Numbered from the stretch's first letter, positions 1 through 6,583 are shown. The stretch: 7,773 nucleotides of DNA from an uncultured Marvinbryantia sp. (GCA_947624335.1 CANQJX010000077.1:1-7773), one strand, 5' to 3'. Notes: generated by a model not told the origin, from the sequence alone. Numbers and translations: made by a program.

Positions 1-1209
1 GTTGTACTCGGCTGGGATCCGGCTTTCCGCACCGGCTGCAAGCTGGCTGTGGTGGATCCGACCGGCAAGGTGCTGGACACGGCGGTTATCTATCCGACTG
101 CGCCCACAAACGAGCAGAAAATCCGCGCGGCCAAGGACACGTTAAAACGTTTGATCAGCAAATATCAGATTACGCTGATTTCGCTCGGAAACGGAACGGC
201 GTCGCGGGAATCCGAGCAGATCATTGTGGAACTGCTTAAGGAGATTCCGCAAACGGTACATTATCTCATTACCAATGAGGCGGGCGCTTCTGTTTATTCG
301 GCCAGTCAGCTGGCGACGGAGGAATTCCCTCAGTTTGACGTCGGACAGCGAAGCGCGGCGTCCATTGCAAGGCGCGCGCAGGATCCGCTGGCGGAGCTGG
401 TAAAAATTGATCCCAGATCGATCGGAGTAGGGCAGTATCAGCACGACATGAACCAGAAAAAGCTGGGAGAAAGCTTAGAGGGCGTGGTGGAAGACTGCGT
501 AAATAAGGTAGGCGTAGATTTGAACACTGCTTCCGCTTCCCTGCTGGAATATATTTCCGGGATCAGCAAAACAATCGCGAAAAATATTGTGGCATACCGT
601 GAAAAAAACGGAAGATTTTCGGATCGCGCGCAGCTGCGCGCGGTAGGGCAGCTGGGGGCGAAGGCGTATGAACAGTGCGCGGGATTTTTGCGTATTTTTA
701 ACGCGAAGAATCCGTTAGACGGCACCGGCGTTCACCCGGAAACTTACGGGGCCGCCGAAAAGCTTCTGGAAAAGCTGGGGCATTCGCTCGAAGACATTGC
801 AAAAAAACGCCTGTCCGGGCTTTCCGGGCAGATCAAAGATTACAAAAAGCTGGCAGAGGAGCTTGGCGTCGGCGAGATTACGCTTCGCGATATCGTAAAA
901 GAACTGGAAAAACCGGCGCGCGATCCGCGCAATGAAATGCCGGGACCAATCCTGCGCACAGACGTATTGGAAATGAGCGATTTAAAGCCGGGCATGGTGT
1001 TAAAAGGCACCGTGCGCAACGTTGTCGATTTCGGCGCGTTTGTGGACATCGGCGTGCATCAGGACGGCCTGGTCCATATTTCCCAGATCACGGATCAAAA
1101 ATTTATCAGGCACCCGCTGGAAGCATTGAGCGTGGGAGACATTGTGGAGGTAAAAGTATTAAGCGTGGATCTCAGCCGCAAGCGCATCCAGCTTACCATG
1201 AAACGGTAA
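1..1209 (+). CDS. tex: Tex-family RNA-binding transcriptional accessory protein, 5'-truncated by window edge
   Basis: The reading frame is open from base 1 and ends at TAA 1207-1209, so 402 C-terminal residues are visible; the family is usually a little over 700 residues and the true start lies outside. GTG at 49 is an internal codon, not the start. In order I see the end of the YqgF/RNase H-like domain (starting near VLGWDPAFRTG, residues 2-12), a helix-hairpin-helix region (about 160-215, with the typical LNTAS...SGIS...A..IV.YRE pattern), a linking helical domain, and a C-terminal S1 RNA-binding domain (about residues 328-402, containing GTVRNVVDFGAFVDIG and DGLVHISQ). The protein stops right after S1 without a long tail. 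Tex proteins are cytoplasmic nucleic-acid-binding proteins linked to transcription and RNA quality control; their exact task is not settled. No intrinsic terminator is visible between its stop and the next promoter 12 bases downstream. Confidence 0.95.
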   Translation, partial: VVLGWDPAFRTGCKLAVVDPTGKVLDTAVIYPTAPTNEQKIRAAKDTLKRLISKYQITLISLGNGTASRESEQIIVELLKEIPQTVHYLITNEAGASVYSASQLATEEFPQFDVGQRSAASIARRAQDPLAELVKIDPRSIGVGQYQHDMNQKKLGESLEGVVEDCVNKVGVDLNTASASLLEYISGISKTIAKNIVAYREKNGRFSDRAQLRAVGQLGAKAYEQCAGFLRIFNAKNPLDGTGVHPETYGAAEKLLEKLGHSLEDIAKKRLSGLSGQIKDYKKLAEELGVGEITLRDIVKELEKPARDPRNEMPGPILRTDVLEMSDLKPGMVLKGTVRNVVDFGAFVDIGVHQDGLVHISQITDQKFIRHPLEALSVGDIVEVKVLSVDLSRKRIQLTMKR

Positions 1210-1220
1210 CGGGAAAGCTA

Positions 1221-1249
1221 TTGCAATTTCGAAGGAACGGCGCTATAAT
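1221..1249 (+). promoter_or_regulatory. SigA-type promoter of the riboswitch-ribU unit
   Basis: A TTGCAA -35 (1221-1226) and a perfect TATAAT -10 (1244-1249) are separated by exactly 17 bp. Transcription would start near 1255-1258, about 12 bases before the first strand of the FMN aptamer, which fits a leader driven from here. The start site is predicted, not measured. Confidence 0.85.
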
Positions 1250-1268
1250 ACATTACAACTGAAAAGCA

Positions 1269-1378
1269 ATCTTCGGGGCAGGGTGAAAATCCCGACCGGC
1301 GGTATAGTCCGCGACCCGCGCAAGCGGCTGAATTGGTGAGATTCCAATACCGACAGTACAGTCTGGATGAGAGAAGAT
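1269..1378 (+). ncRNA. FMN riboswitch aptamer (RFN element)
   Basis: The conserved RFN blocks appear in order: GGGGCAGGGTGAAAATCCC (1275-1293), the GACCGGCGGT block (1294-1303), AGTCCGCGACCCGC (1306-1319), the TTGGTGAGATTCCAATACCGAC stretch (1333-1354) and CAGTCTGGATGAGAGAAG (1359-1376). The closing helix P1 is ATCTTC 1269-1274 with GAAGAT 1373-1378. The family binds flavin mononucleotide and, in Firmicutes, usually stops transcription of riboflavin synthesis or uptake genes when FMN is plentiful. An intrinsic terminator follows at 1407-1436 and ribU lies next, so attenuation of a riboflavin transporter is the expected mode. Confidence 0.97.
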
Positions 1379-1406
1379 AAACAGAACCTGTGCTTTTGCG
1401 CTGTAC

Positions 1407-1436
1407 GCCCCGGATTTGAAAAAACCGGGGCTTTTT
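1407..1436 (+). terminator. Riboswitch-controlled intrinsic terminator
   Basis: GCCCCGG (1407-1413) pairs perfectly with CCGGGGC (1425-1431) around an 11-base A-rich loop, followed directly by five T (1432-1436). It sits 28 bases after the aptamer and 70 bases before the ribU start, the normal place for the expression platform. The 5' arm is also complementary to 1272-1279 in the aptamer, a possible antiterminator. Confidence 0.9.
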
Positions 1437-1506
1437 GTACGGTCAGAAACGGGACAGGCGTTTTCGGAGATTCTTTTCATAAAGAAACGAAAAGGAGAGA
1501 AAGCAT

Positions 1507-2139
1507 ATGAACGGAAACACAAAAACGGCGGCGCAGGGCGCTGAAAAAGGGAATTTAAGGACGATGGTAATGATTGCGATGCTGGGGGCGATCTCGATGA
1601 TCCTGATGATGTTTGAGATCCCGCTGTGGTTTGCGCCGAGTTTTTACGAGATCGACTTAAGCGAAGTGCCGGTTTTGATCGGGACATTTGCGCTCGGACC
1701 GGTATCGGGCGCATTGATCGAACTGGTGAAAATTCTATTGAAGCTGGTTATCAAAGGGACAAACACAGCTTTTGTCGGGGATATTGCCAATTATGTGATC
1801 GGCTGCGCGCTTGTGCTGCCGGCAGGGGTGATTTATAAGAGAAAGAAGACAAAGAAAAACGCGATCATCGGAATGGCGGCCGGTACGGCGGTTATGACGG
1901 TGGCGGGATGCTTTATCAACGCGTATATCCTTCTTCCGGCATACGGCCGCGCGTTTGGAATGCCGATTGACGCGCTGGTGGGAATGGGCACGGCGGTTAA
2001 TCCGGCGATTACCGGGCTGGGCACGTTTGTGCTGCTTGCCGTCGCCCCGTTTAACATTTTAAAGGGCGTGGCGGTGTCTGCGCTTACGCTGGTGCTTTAT
2101 AAGTATATCAGCCCGCTCTTAAAGGGGCAGCAATTGTAA
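1507..2139 (+). CDS. ribU: Riboflavin ECF transporter substrate-binding (S) component RibU
   Basis: A 210-residue, very hydrophobic membrane protein. The hallmark RibU stretch is present at residues 43-72: FYEIDLSEVPVLIGTFALGP followed by SGALIELVK. Likely membrane segments are at about 20-42, 54-82, 90-110, 118-145 and 168-200, consistent with the six-helix S-component fold if one short helix is counted. A Lys/Arg-rich loop lies at 111-117. S components bind the vitamin at the outer face and use a shared EcfA/A'/T energizing module, which is not encoded here and is usually elsewhere on the chromosome. The start ATG has a good Shine-Dalgarno site (AAGGAGAG, 1492-1499). The FMN riboswitch and terminator directly upstream support riboflavin as the substrate. 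It appears to be a single-gene unit, ended by the hairpin at 2182-2218. Confidence 0.95.
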   Translation: MNGNTKTAAQGAEKGNLRTMVMIAMLGAISMILMMFEIPLWFAPSFYEIDLSEVPVLIGTFALGPVSGALIELVKILLKLVIKGTNTAFVGDIANYVIGCALVLPAGVIYKRKKTKKNAIIGMAAGTAVMTVAGCFINAYILLPAYGRAFGMPIDALVGMGTAVNPAITGLGTFVLLAVAPFNILKGVAVSALTLVLYKYISPLLKGQQL

Positions 2140-2170
2140 TATTTCGTTGCAAGACAGATCGAAAACAAGG

Positions 2171-2199
2171 TTGTAACGGGGAAAACAGTGTGCTATAAT
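2171..2199 (+). promoter_or_regulatory. SigA-type promoter of the ycxB-like/tsaE/tsaB/rimI unit
   Basis: A TTGTAA -35 (2171-2176) and perfect TATAAT -10 (2194-2199) lie 17 bp apart. Transcription would start near 2205-2208, about 35 bases before the ATG at 2243. The -10 hexamer lies inside the hairpin that ends the ribU transcript, so promoter and terminator share DNA. Confidence 0.85.
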
Positions 2200-2221
2200 T
2201 CCATAGACACACTGTTTTTTT
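2182..2221 (+). terminator. Intrinsic terminator after ribU
   Basis: AAAACAGTGTG (2182-2192) pairs perfectly with CACACTGTTTT (2208-2218), and CTAT/ATAG (2193-2196 with 2203-2206) can extend the stem past a one-base bulge. A run of seven T (2215-2221) overlaps the end of the 3' arm. It lies 42 bases after the ribU stop. A transcript starting at the nested promoter would contain only the 3' arm and so could not form this hairpin. Confidence 0.85.
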
Positions 2222-2242
2222 CGGGATCAATAGGAGATAATT

Positions 2243-2743
2243 ATGAACGCGAAATTTGAAGTAAAGATGACGCAAAAGATCCTGTATCATTTTCTGGTCA
2301 CGCATACCTATCACAGTCTGTCAGGACTTTTAAGCGTCGCGCTTGGCGTCTGCGCATTTGTACTTGGCGTGTTCCGCTTTCGCGGAGGGTATGCGTCCAT
2401 CGGGATCGCCCTGTTTGTCTTTGCCGCCTATGTGCTGCTGATCATGCCGGTGATGCTGTATTTTAACGCGGCAAAGCAGATCAAAAGCAATCCGGCGTTT
2501 CAGCATCCGATTCTATATGAGGTGGACGAGACGGGCGTCTCCAGCATCGTCGGAGAAGAAGAGGCAAAGGTTCCGTGGGAGAACGTCCTTAAAGTGCGCG
2601 AGACCAAATATGCGCTGCTCCTTTATACCGGGAAGCGCTATTGTTCCATTCTCTCCAAGGAGGGAATGGGCAGCCGGGAAGAGACGGTAAAGAAGCTGAT
2701 GCAAGCGCATCTGAAGCCGGAGCAGGTTAAGATCAGAGTGTAA
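2243..2743 (+). CDS. YcxB-like membrane protein of unknown function
   Basis: A 166-residue protein with two predicted membrane segments (about residues 26-46 and 52-74), then a soluble C-terminal part with alternating beta-like stretches (YEVDETGVSS, KVPWENVLKVRETKYALLLY, KRYCSILSKE) that resembles the YcxB-like C-terminal domain: a short strand, a Trp-containing turn, then more strands and a helix. The N-terminal FEVKMTQKILYHFLV also fits that family, whose members begin with a strand leading into two membrane helices. Biochemical function is unknown; the fold vaguely recalls PH-like membrane-anchored domains. It has a strong Shine-Dalgarno site (AGGAG, 2232-2236), its own promoter, and ends 11 bases before tsaE, so it probably leads that operon. 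The family call is by pattern only; the two-helix topology is firmer than the name. Confidence 0.75.
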   Translation: MNAKFEVKMTQKILYHFLVTHTYHSLSGLLSVALGVCAFVLGVFRFRGGYASIGIALFVFAAYVLLIMPVMLYFNAAKQIKSNPAFQHPILYEVDETGVSSIVGEEEAKVPWENVLKVRETKYALLLYTGKRYCSILSKEGMGSREETVKKLMQAHLKPEQVKIRV

Positions 2744-2754
2744 GGCGGGACAGC

Positions 2755-3189
2755 ATGACAATAGAGACATGGAGTGAAGAAGAAACATTTGACGCGGCGT
2801 ACCGGATCGGACAGGCGGCGCAGGCGGGACAGATTTACGCGCTTTCGGGAGATCTGGGAACCGGGAAGACAGTTTTTGCCAGAGGGCTGGCCAAAGGGCT
2901 TGGCGTGACGGAGCCGGTGAACAGCCCTACGTTTACCATCGTACAGGTCTATGAGGGACGTCTGCCGTTTTATCATTTTGACGTCTATCGGATCGCGGAC
3001 CCGGAGGAAATGTTTGAGGTCGGATATGAGGATTACTTTCTGGGAGACGGGGTATGCCTGGTGGAATGGGCGGAGCTGATCGGCGGACTGATGCCGGAAC
3101 ATGCAATAAAAATTACGATACAAAAAGACCTGGACCGGGGCTTTGATTATCGGAAGATTGAGGTAAAAGATGAAGATTCTGGGGATTGA
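2755..3189 (+). CDS. tsaE: tRNA t6A37 biosynthesis ATPase TsaE
   Basis: At 144 residues this is the usual TsaE length. It carries a P-loop GDLGTGKT (residues 32-39), the family signature SPTF (57-60), HFDVYR (74-79) and VEWAE (103-107). TsaE is the small cytoplasmic ATPase that drives turnover of the TsaB-TsaD complex, which puts the threonylcarbamoyl group on A37 of tRNAs reading ANN codons. The ATG lies 11 bases after the preceding stop, with only a weak purine-rich site (GGCGGGA) before it, suggesting translational coupling. Its 3' end overlaps tsaB by 20 bases, a common arrangement for these partners in Firmicutes. Confidence 0.96.
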   Translation: MTIETWSEEETFDAAYRIGQAAQAGQIYALSGDLGTGKTVFARGLAKGLGVTEPVNSPTFTIVQVYEGRLPFYHFDVYRIADPEEMFEVGYEDYFLGDGVCLVEWAELIGGLMPEHAIKITIQKDLDRGFDYRKIEVKDEDSGD

Positions 3190-3892
3190 CAGTTCCGGGC
3201 TGGTCGCTTCGGCGGCGGTTGTGCAGGACGATCAGCTTTTGGCAGAGTATACGGTAAATTATAAAAAGACACATTCGCAGACGCTGCTTCCGATGCTGGA
3301 CGAGATTGCGCGTATGACGGAACTGGACTTAAACACCCTTGACGCGATCGCGGTTGCGGCCGGCCCCGGTTCGTTTACCGGACTTCGCATCGGCTCCGCG
3401 ACGGCGAAAGGCCTTGGGTTGGCATTGGATAAACCGTTGATCGGGGTGCCTACGCTGGAGGCGCTGGCCTATAATCTGTGGGGGTCGGACCGTCTGGTCT
3501 GCCCGATTATGGACGCGCGCAGGAATCAAGTATATACCGGCATCTATTATTTTGAAAATGGCGGAATGAAAACGCAGATGCTGCAAACGGCGGTGAACGT
3601 GGAAGAACTTGCAAAACGGGTAAACGAAATCAGACGGGATGTGATTTTTTTAGGAGACGGCGTGAACGTATACCGCGAAACGCTGGAGCAAAAAGTAGGG
3701 GTGGGACATTGCTATGCGCCGGCCCATCTGAACAGGCAGCGCGCGGGCGCGGTGGCGGCGCTTGGCTGTCTTTACGCCGCGCAGGGGAAATTTGAAACGG
3801 CGGCGCAGCATCAGCCGGACTATCTGCGCGTGTCGCAGGCGGAGCGCGAACGCGCGAAAAAAGAAGAAGCTTTCGGAGAACCGCATGATTGA
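3170..3892 (+). CDS. tsaB: tRNA t6A37 biosynthesis complex subunit TsaB
   Basis: A 240-residue ASKHA-fold protein with the N-terminal ILGIDSSG strand-turn (residues 3-10), a THSQTLLPML stretch (34-43) and the characteristic AAGPGSFTGLRIG (63-75). TsaB is a catalytically inactive paralogue of TsaD; it dimerizes with TsaD and, with TsaE, forms the bacterial threonylcarbamoyl-transfer complex. Length and motifs are normal. The start ATG lies inside tsaE (20-base overlap) with GAGG at 3160-3163 as ribosome site, implying coupled translation. The 3' end overlaps rimI by 8 bases. Confidence 0.96.
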   Translation: MKILGIDSSGLVASAAVVQDDQLLAEYTVNYKKTHSQTLLPMLDEIARMTELDLNTLDAIAVAAGPGSFTGLRIGSATAKGLGLALDKPLIGVPTLEALAYNLWGSDRLVCPIMDARRNQVYTGIYYFENGGMKTQMLQTAVNVEELAKRVNEIRRDVIFLGDGVNVYRETLEQKVGVGHCYAPAHLNRQRAGAVAALGCLYAAQGKFETAAQHQPDYLRVSQAERERAKKEEAFGEPHD

Positions 3893-4319
3893 GATTACAC
3901 AGACGCAGGAACGGGATTTAAATGAAATCGCACAGATAGAGCGGGCTATTTTTTCGCTGCCGTGGTCGCGGGACGGATTTGCGGCGTCGATTGCCTCGGA
4001 ACATACCGTTTATTTGACCGCGCGCCTTGACGGAACGATTGCCGGATACTGCGGAATGACGTGCTGTCTGGACGAAGGCAGCATTACCAATGTGGCGGTG
4101 AAACAGGAATACAGAAGAAAAGGGATTGCCTGCGCGATGCTGCGGGAACTTCTCAAAGAGGGACAAAAGCGCGGCGTATCCGCATTTACGCTGGAAGCGC
4201 GCCAAAGCAATGCGGCGGCGCTCGCATTATATCAAAAACTTGGTTTTCAAATCTGCGGCGTGCGGAAAAATTTTTATGAACGTCCGATAGAAGACGCCGT
4301 AATCATGTGGAAACGCTGA
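3885..4319 (+). CDS. rimI: Ribosomal protein S18 N-terminal alanine acetyltransferase RimI (GNAT)
   Basis: With the start at 3885 the protein has 144 residues, the normal RimI length. GGAGAA at 3875-3880 is the ribosome site. The same frame is open upstream to 3762, but that part is out-of-frame tsaB. It shows the GNAT acetyl-CoA loop RRKGIA (77-82) preceded by NVAV (69-72), a Glu in FTLEAR (Glu105), the N-x-A-A-x-x-LY-x-x-x-GF segment (Asn110, Tyr117, residues 110-122) and the C-terminal RKNFYE typical of RimI. The known enzyme acetylates the N-terminal alanine of ribosomal protein S18. Clustering with tsaB and tsaD is widespread in bacteria. It overlaps tsaB by 8 bases and ends the packed part of this unit. 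Confidence 0.93.
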   Translation: MIEITQTQERDLNEIAQIERAIFSLPWSRDGFAASIASEHTVYLTARLDGTIAGYCGMTCCLDEGSITNVAVKQEYRRKGIACAMLRELLKEGQKRGVSAFTLEARQSNAAALALYQKLGFQICGVRKNFYERPIEDAVIMWKR

Positions 4320-4331
4320 CAGCAATCTCCA

Positions 4332-4361
4332 CTGGGATTACGGCGGATTATCCTGTATAAT
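4332..4361 (+). promoter_or_regulatory. Possible internal promoter before the cysteine-pair protein gene
   Basis: A perfect TATAAT lies at 4356-4361, 42 bases before the ATG at 4404. The -35 is poor: CTGGGA (4332-4337) with an 18-bp spacer matches the consensus at 3 of 6. The 84-base gap between rimI and the next gene is the only sizeable gap in the block and shows no intrinsic terminator, so read-through from upstream is also likely. Confidence 0.45.
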
Positions 4362-4403
4362 TCTCCTGAAACAAGCTGACAGGCACTGATAGGAGGATAA
4401 AAG

Positions 4404-4628
4404 ATGAAAAAGGAAAATGAGATTTACTGCAATTTGTGCGGGAAAAAGATAGAGAAAAAGCAGGATCTGTTCATGGAAGATTTTCTGTCCGTGCGAAAGG
4501 AATGGGGCTATTTTTCCGGCAAGGACGGAACGGTGCAGGAATTTGACCTGTGCGAGCATTGCTGCGATAAACTGATCCGCCTCTTTGAAATTCCCGTTAC
4601 GCAGACGGAACAAAAGGAGTTGTTGTAG
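4404..4628 (+). CDS. Small cysteine-pair (zinc-ribbon-like) protein of unknown function
   Basis: This 74-residue acidic/basic mixed protein has CNLC at residues 9-12 and CEHCC at 50-54, two CxxC knuckles separated by 37 residues, the usual look of a structural zinc-binding ribbon. Between them are WGYFSGKDG (34-42) and FDLCEHC (47-53). The C-terminal half (DKLIRLFEIPV) is probably a helix followed by a short tail. No catalytic motif, signal peptide or membrane segment is visible. It has the strongest Shine-Dalgarno site in the window (AGGAGG, 4391-4396) and stops 3 bases before the rnz start, so it is very likely co-transcribed with rnz and tsaD. I recognise it only as the kind of small hypothetical protein seen in Clostridia. 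A role in tRNA or RNA handling would be an inference from position alone. Confidence 0.85.
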   Translation: MKKENEIYCNLCGKKIEKKQDLFMEDFLSVRKEWGYFSGKDGTVQEFDLCEHCCDKLIRLFEIPVTQTEQKELL

Positions 4629-4631
4629 AAA

Positions 4632-5543
4632 ATGTTAGATGTGTGTTTGCTGGGCTGCGGCGGCATGATGCCGCTGCCGTACCGCTGGCTGACTTCTCTG
4701 ATGGCGCGCTATCAGGGAAGCAGCATTTTAATTGACTGCGGCGAGGGCACGCAGGTCGCGATCAAGAAGAAGGGCTGGAGCTTTAAGCCGATTGACGTGA
4801 TCTGCTTTACGCATTATCACGGAGATCATATCAGCGGACTGCCCGGCCTTTTGCTGACCATGGGAAATGCGGAGCGGACGCAGGAGCTTACCCTGATCGG
4901 GCCGAGGGGGCTGGAACGCGTGGTGAACGCCCTGCGCGTGATCGCTCCGGAACTTCCGTTTCCTCTTAAATTTATAGAGATCCAGAATCCGCGCGAAACG
5001 TTTGCGTTCCAGGGCTTTCGCATTACGGCGTACCGCGTCAACCATAATGTCACCTGCTACGGGTACTGCCTGGAAGTGGACCGCGCCGGCAAATTTGACG
5101 TGGAACGCGCAAAATCACAGGGAATACCGCTGAAATTCTGGAATCCGCTGCAAAAGGGCGAGACGATCCGGGACGGAGAAACGGTATATACGCCGGATAT
5201 GGTACTCGGAGCGGCGCGTAAGGGAATTAAGGTGACGTACTGCACCGACACCAGACCGACAAAATCCATCGTGGAAAATGCGTCGGGATCCGATCTGTTT
5301 ATCTGCGAAGGAATGTACGGGGAAGCGGAAAAGGAGCAAAAGGCAATCGAATATAAGCACATGACGTTTCGGGAAGCCGCGCGTCTTGCAAAGGAAGCGG
5401 ACGTCAAAGAATTATGGCTGACCCATTACAGCCCCTCCCTGGCACGGCCGGAGGAATATATGGAGGACGTGCGCAGGATTTTTGCAAATGCGCATCCGGG
5501 GAAAGACGGAAAAACAGCAGATCTGATGTATGAGGAAAATTAG
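4632..5543 (+). CDS. rnz: Ribonuclease Z (tRNA 3'-processing endonuclease)
   Basis: A 303-residue metallo-beta-lactamase protein of normal short-form RNase Z length. Expected metal ligands are visible: HYHGDH (His61, His63, Asp65, His66), His137 in YRVNH, Asp205 in YCTDTRPT and His264 in LTHYSPS; His242 in the KHMTFREAA motif is the other conserved catalytic-region histidine. DCGEGTQ (35-41) precedes the first metal motif. The enzyme cuts tRNA precursors just after the discriminator base, before CCA addition. The substrate-arm region (about 150-192) has PLKFWNPLQKGE where many family members have a Gly/Pro-rich turn; I believe this variant is common in Clostridia. AAGGAG (4614-4619) lies inside the end of the upstream gene, 12 bases before the ATG. 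The tsaD gene follows after 10 bases. Confidence 0.94.
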   Translation: MLDVCLLGCGGMMPLPYRWLTSLMARYQGSSILIDCGEGTQVAIKKKGWSFKPIDVICFTHYHGDHISGLPGLLLTMGNAERTQELTLIGPRGLERVVNALRVIAPELPFPLKFIEIQNPRETFAFQGFRITAYRVNHNVTCYGYCLEVDRAGKFDVERAKSQGIPLKFWNPLQKGETIRDGETVYTPDMVLGAARKGIKVTYCTDTRPTKSIVENASGSDLFICEGMYGEAEKEQKAIEYKHMTFREAARLAKEADVKELWLTHYSPSLARPEEYMEDVRRIFANAHPGKDGKTADLMYEEN

Positions 5544-5553
5544 AGGTTGCTTC

Positions 5554-6582
5554 ATGGATAGAGAAAAAGGGATTACGATACTGGCGATAGAAAGCTCCTG
5601 CGACGAGACGGCCGCGGCGGTAGTGAAAAACGGAAGAGAAATATTGTCCAGCGTCATATCATCGCAGATTGAGCTGCATAAGATCTATGGCGGCGTGGTG
5701 CCGGAGATCGCCTCGCGCAAGCATATCGAAAAAATCAATCAGGTGATCGAGGAAGCCTTGCGGCAGGCGGACGTTACGCTGGACGATATAGACGCGGTGG
5801 GCGTTACCTACGGGCCGGGACTGGTCGGCGCGCTGCTGGTGGGCGTCGCGGAGGCGAAAGCGATCAGTTATGCGCGAAAGATCCCGCTGGTCGGCGTACA
5901 TCATATTGAGGGACATATTTCGGCAAACTTTATTGAACACAGGGAATTGGAACCGCCGTTTCCCTGCCTGGTCGTCTCCGGCGGGCATACGCATCTGGTG
6001 ATCATGGAAGACTACGGGAAATACCGGATTCTCGGACGTACCCGCGACGACGCGGCAGGCGAAGCGTTTGATAAAGTGGCGCGCGCAATCGGGCTGGGCT
6101 ATCCGGGAGGCCCAAAAATCGACCGCGTTGCCAGAGAAGGGAACGCGGACGCGATTGTCTTTCCCAGGGCGCATGTGGCGGACGCTCCGTATGATTTCAG
6201 TTTCAGCGGTTTAAAATCGGCTGTGCTGAATTATCTGAACGGATGCCGGATGAAAGGCGAGACGTTTTCACAGGCTGACGTGGCGGCGTCTTTTCAGAAA
6301 GCGGTAGTGGACGTACTGGTGGAACACGCTATGATGGCGGCGGAAGAGTACGGATTTGACAAAATGGCAATTGCGGGCGGCGTGGCGGCAAATTCTTTCC
6401 TGCGTACCCAAATGGAGCGCGCCTGCGCAAAAAGGGGCATAACCTTTTATTACCCGTCGCCCATTCTGTGTACGGATAACGCGGCGATGATCGGCGCGGC
6501 GGCATATTACGAATTTCAAAACGGGACGAGAAGCGGGCTGGACTTAAACGCCGTCCCCAATCTCAAACTGGGAGAGCGCTAG
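5554..6582 (+). CDS. tsaD: tRNA N6-adenosine threonylcarbamoyltransferase TsaD
   Basis: From ATG 5554 the protein has 342 residues, typical for TsaD. It carries the opening ILAIESSCDETAAAVV (9-24), YGGVVPEIASRKH (45-57), GPGLVGALLVG (87-97), the iron/zinc-binding HHIEGH (His117, His121), SGGHTHLV, FSFSGLKSAV, GGVAANSFLR and CTDNAAMIG (metal ligand Asp308). TsaD transfers the threonylcarbamoyl group from its adenylate to A37 of ANN-decoding tRNAs, working with TsaB and TsaE encoded upstream. An in-frame ATG at 5530 would add 8 residues and overlap rnz, but it lacks a ribosome site, while 5554 has GAGG at 5543-5546 seven bases before it. The ispD start follows one base after the stop. Confidence 0.97.
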   Translation: MDREKGITILAIESSCDETAAAVVKNGREILSSVISSQIELHKIYGGVVPEIASRKHIEKINQVIEEALRQADVTLDDIDAVGVTYGPGLVGALLVGVAEAKAISYARKIPLVGVHHIEGHISANFIEHRELEPPFPCLVVSGGHTHLVIMEDYGKYRILGRTRDDAAGEAFDKVARAIGLGYPGGPKIDRVAREGNADAIVFPRAHVADAPYDFSFSGLKSAVLNYLNGCRMKGETFSQADVAASFQKAVVDVLVEHAMMAAEEYGFDKMAIAGGVAANSFLRTQMERACAKRGITFYYPSPILCTDNAAMIGAAAYYEFQNGTRSGLDLNAVPNLKLGER

Positions 6583-6583
6583 A

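Noticed and set aside
1253..1714. Minus-strand open frame of 153 codons across the riboswitch
   Set aside because: It is antisense to the FMN riboswitch, terminator and ribU and has no family features; a product of high-GC composition.
3762..3884. In-frame upstream extension of rimI
   Set aside because: The added residues are the out-of-frame image of tsaB; the true RimI N-terminus and ribosome site point to 3885.
4324..4361. Imperfect inverted repeats (GGAT/ATCC, ATTAT/ATAAT) after rimI as a terminator
   Set aside because: Stems are only 4-5 bp with mismatches and no T-run follows, so I do not call a terminator.
5659..6174. Long minus-strand open frame (171 codons) inside tsaD
   Set aside because: Shadow of the strongly conserved tsaD frame; low-complexity Arg/His-rich composition and no ribosome site.
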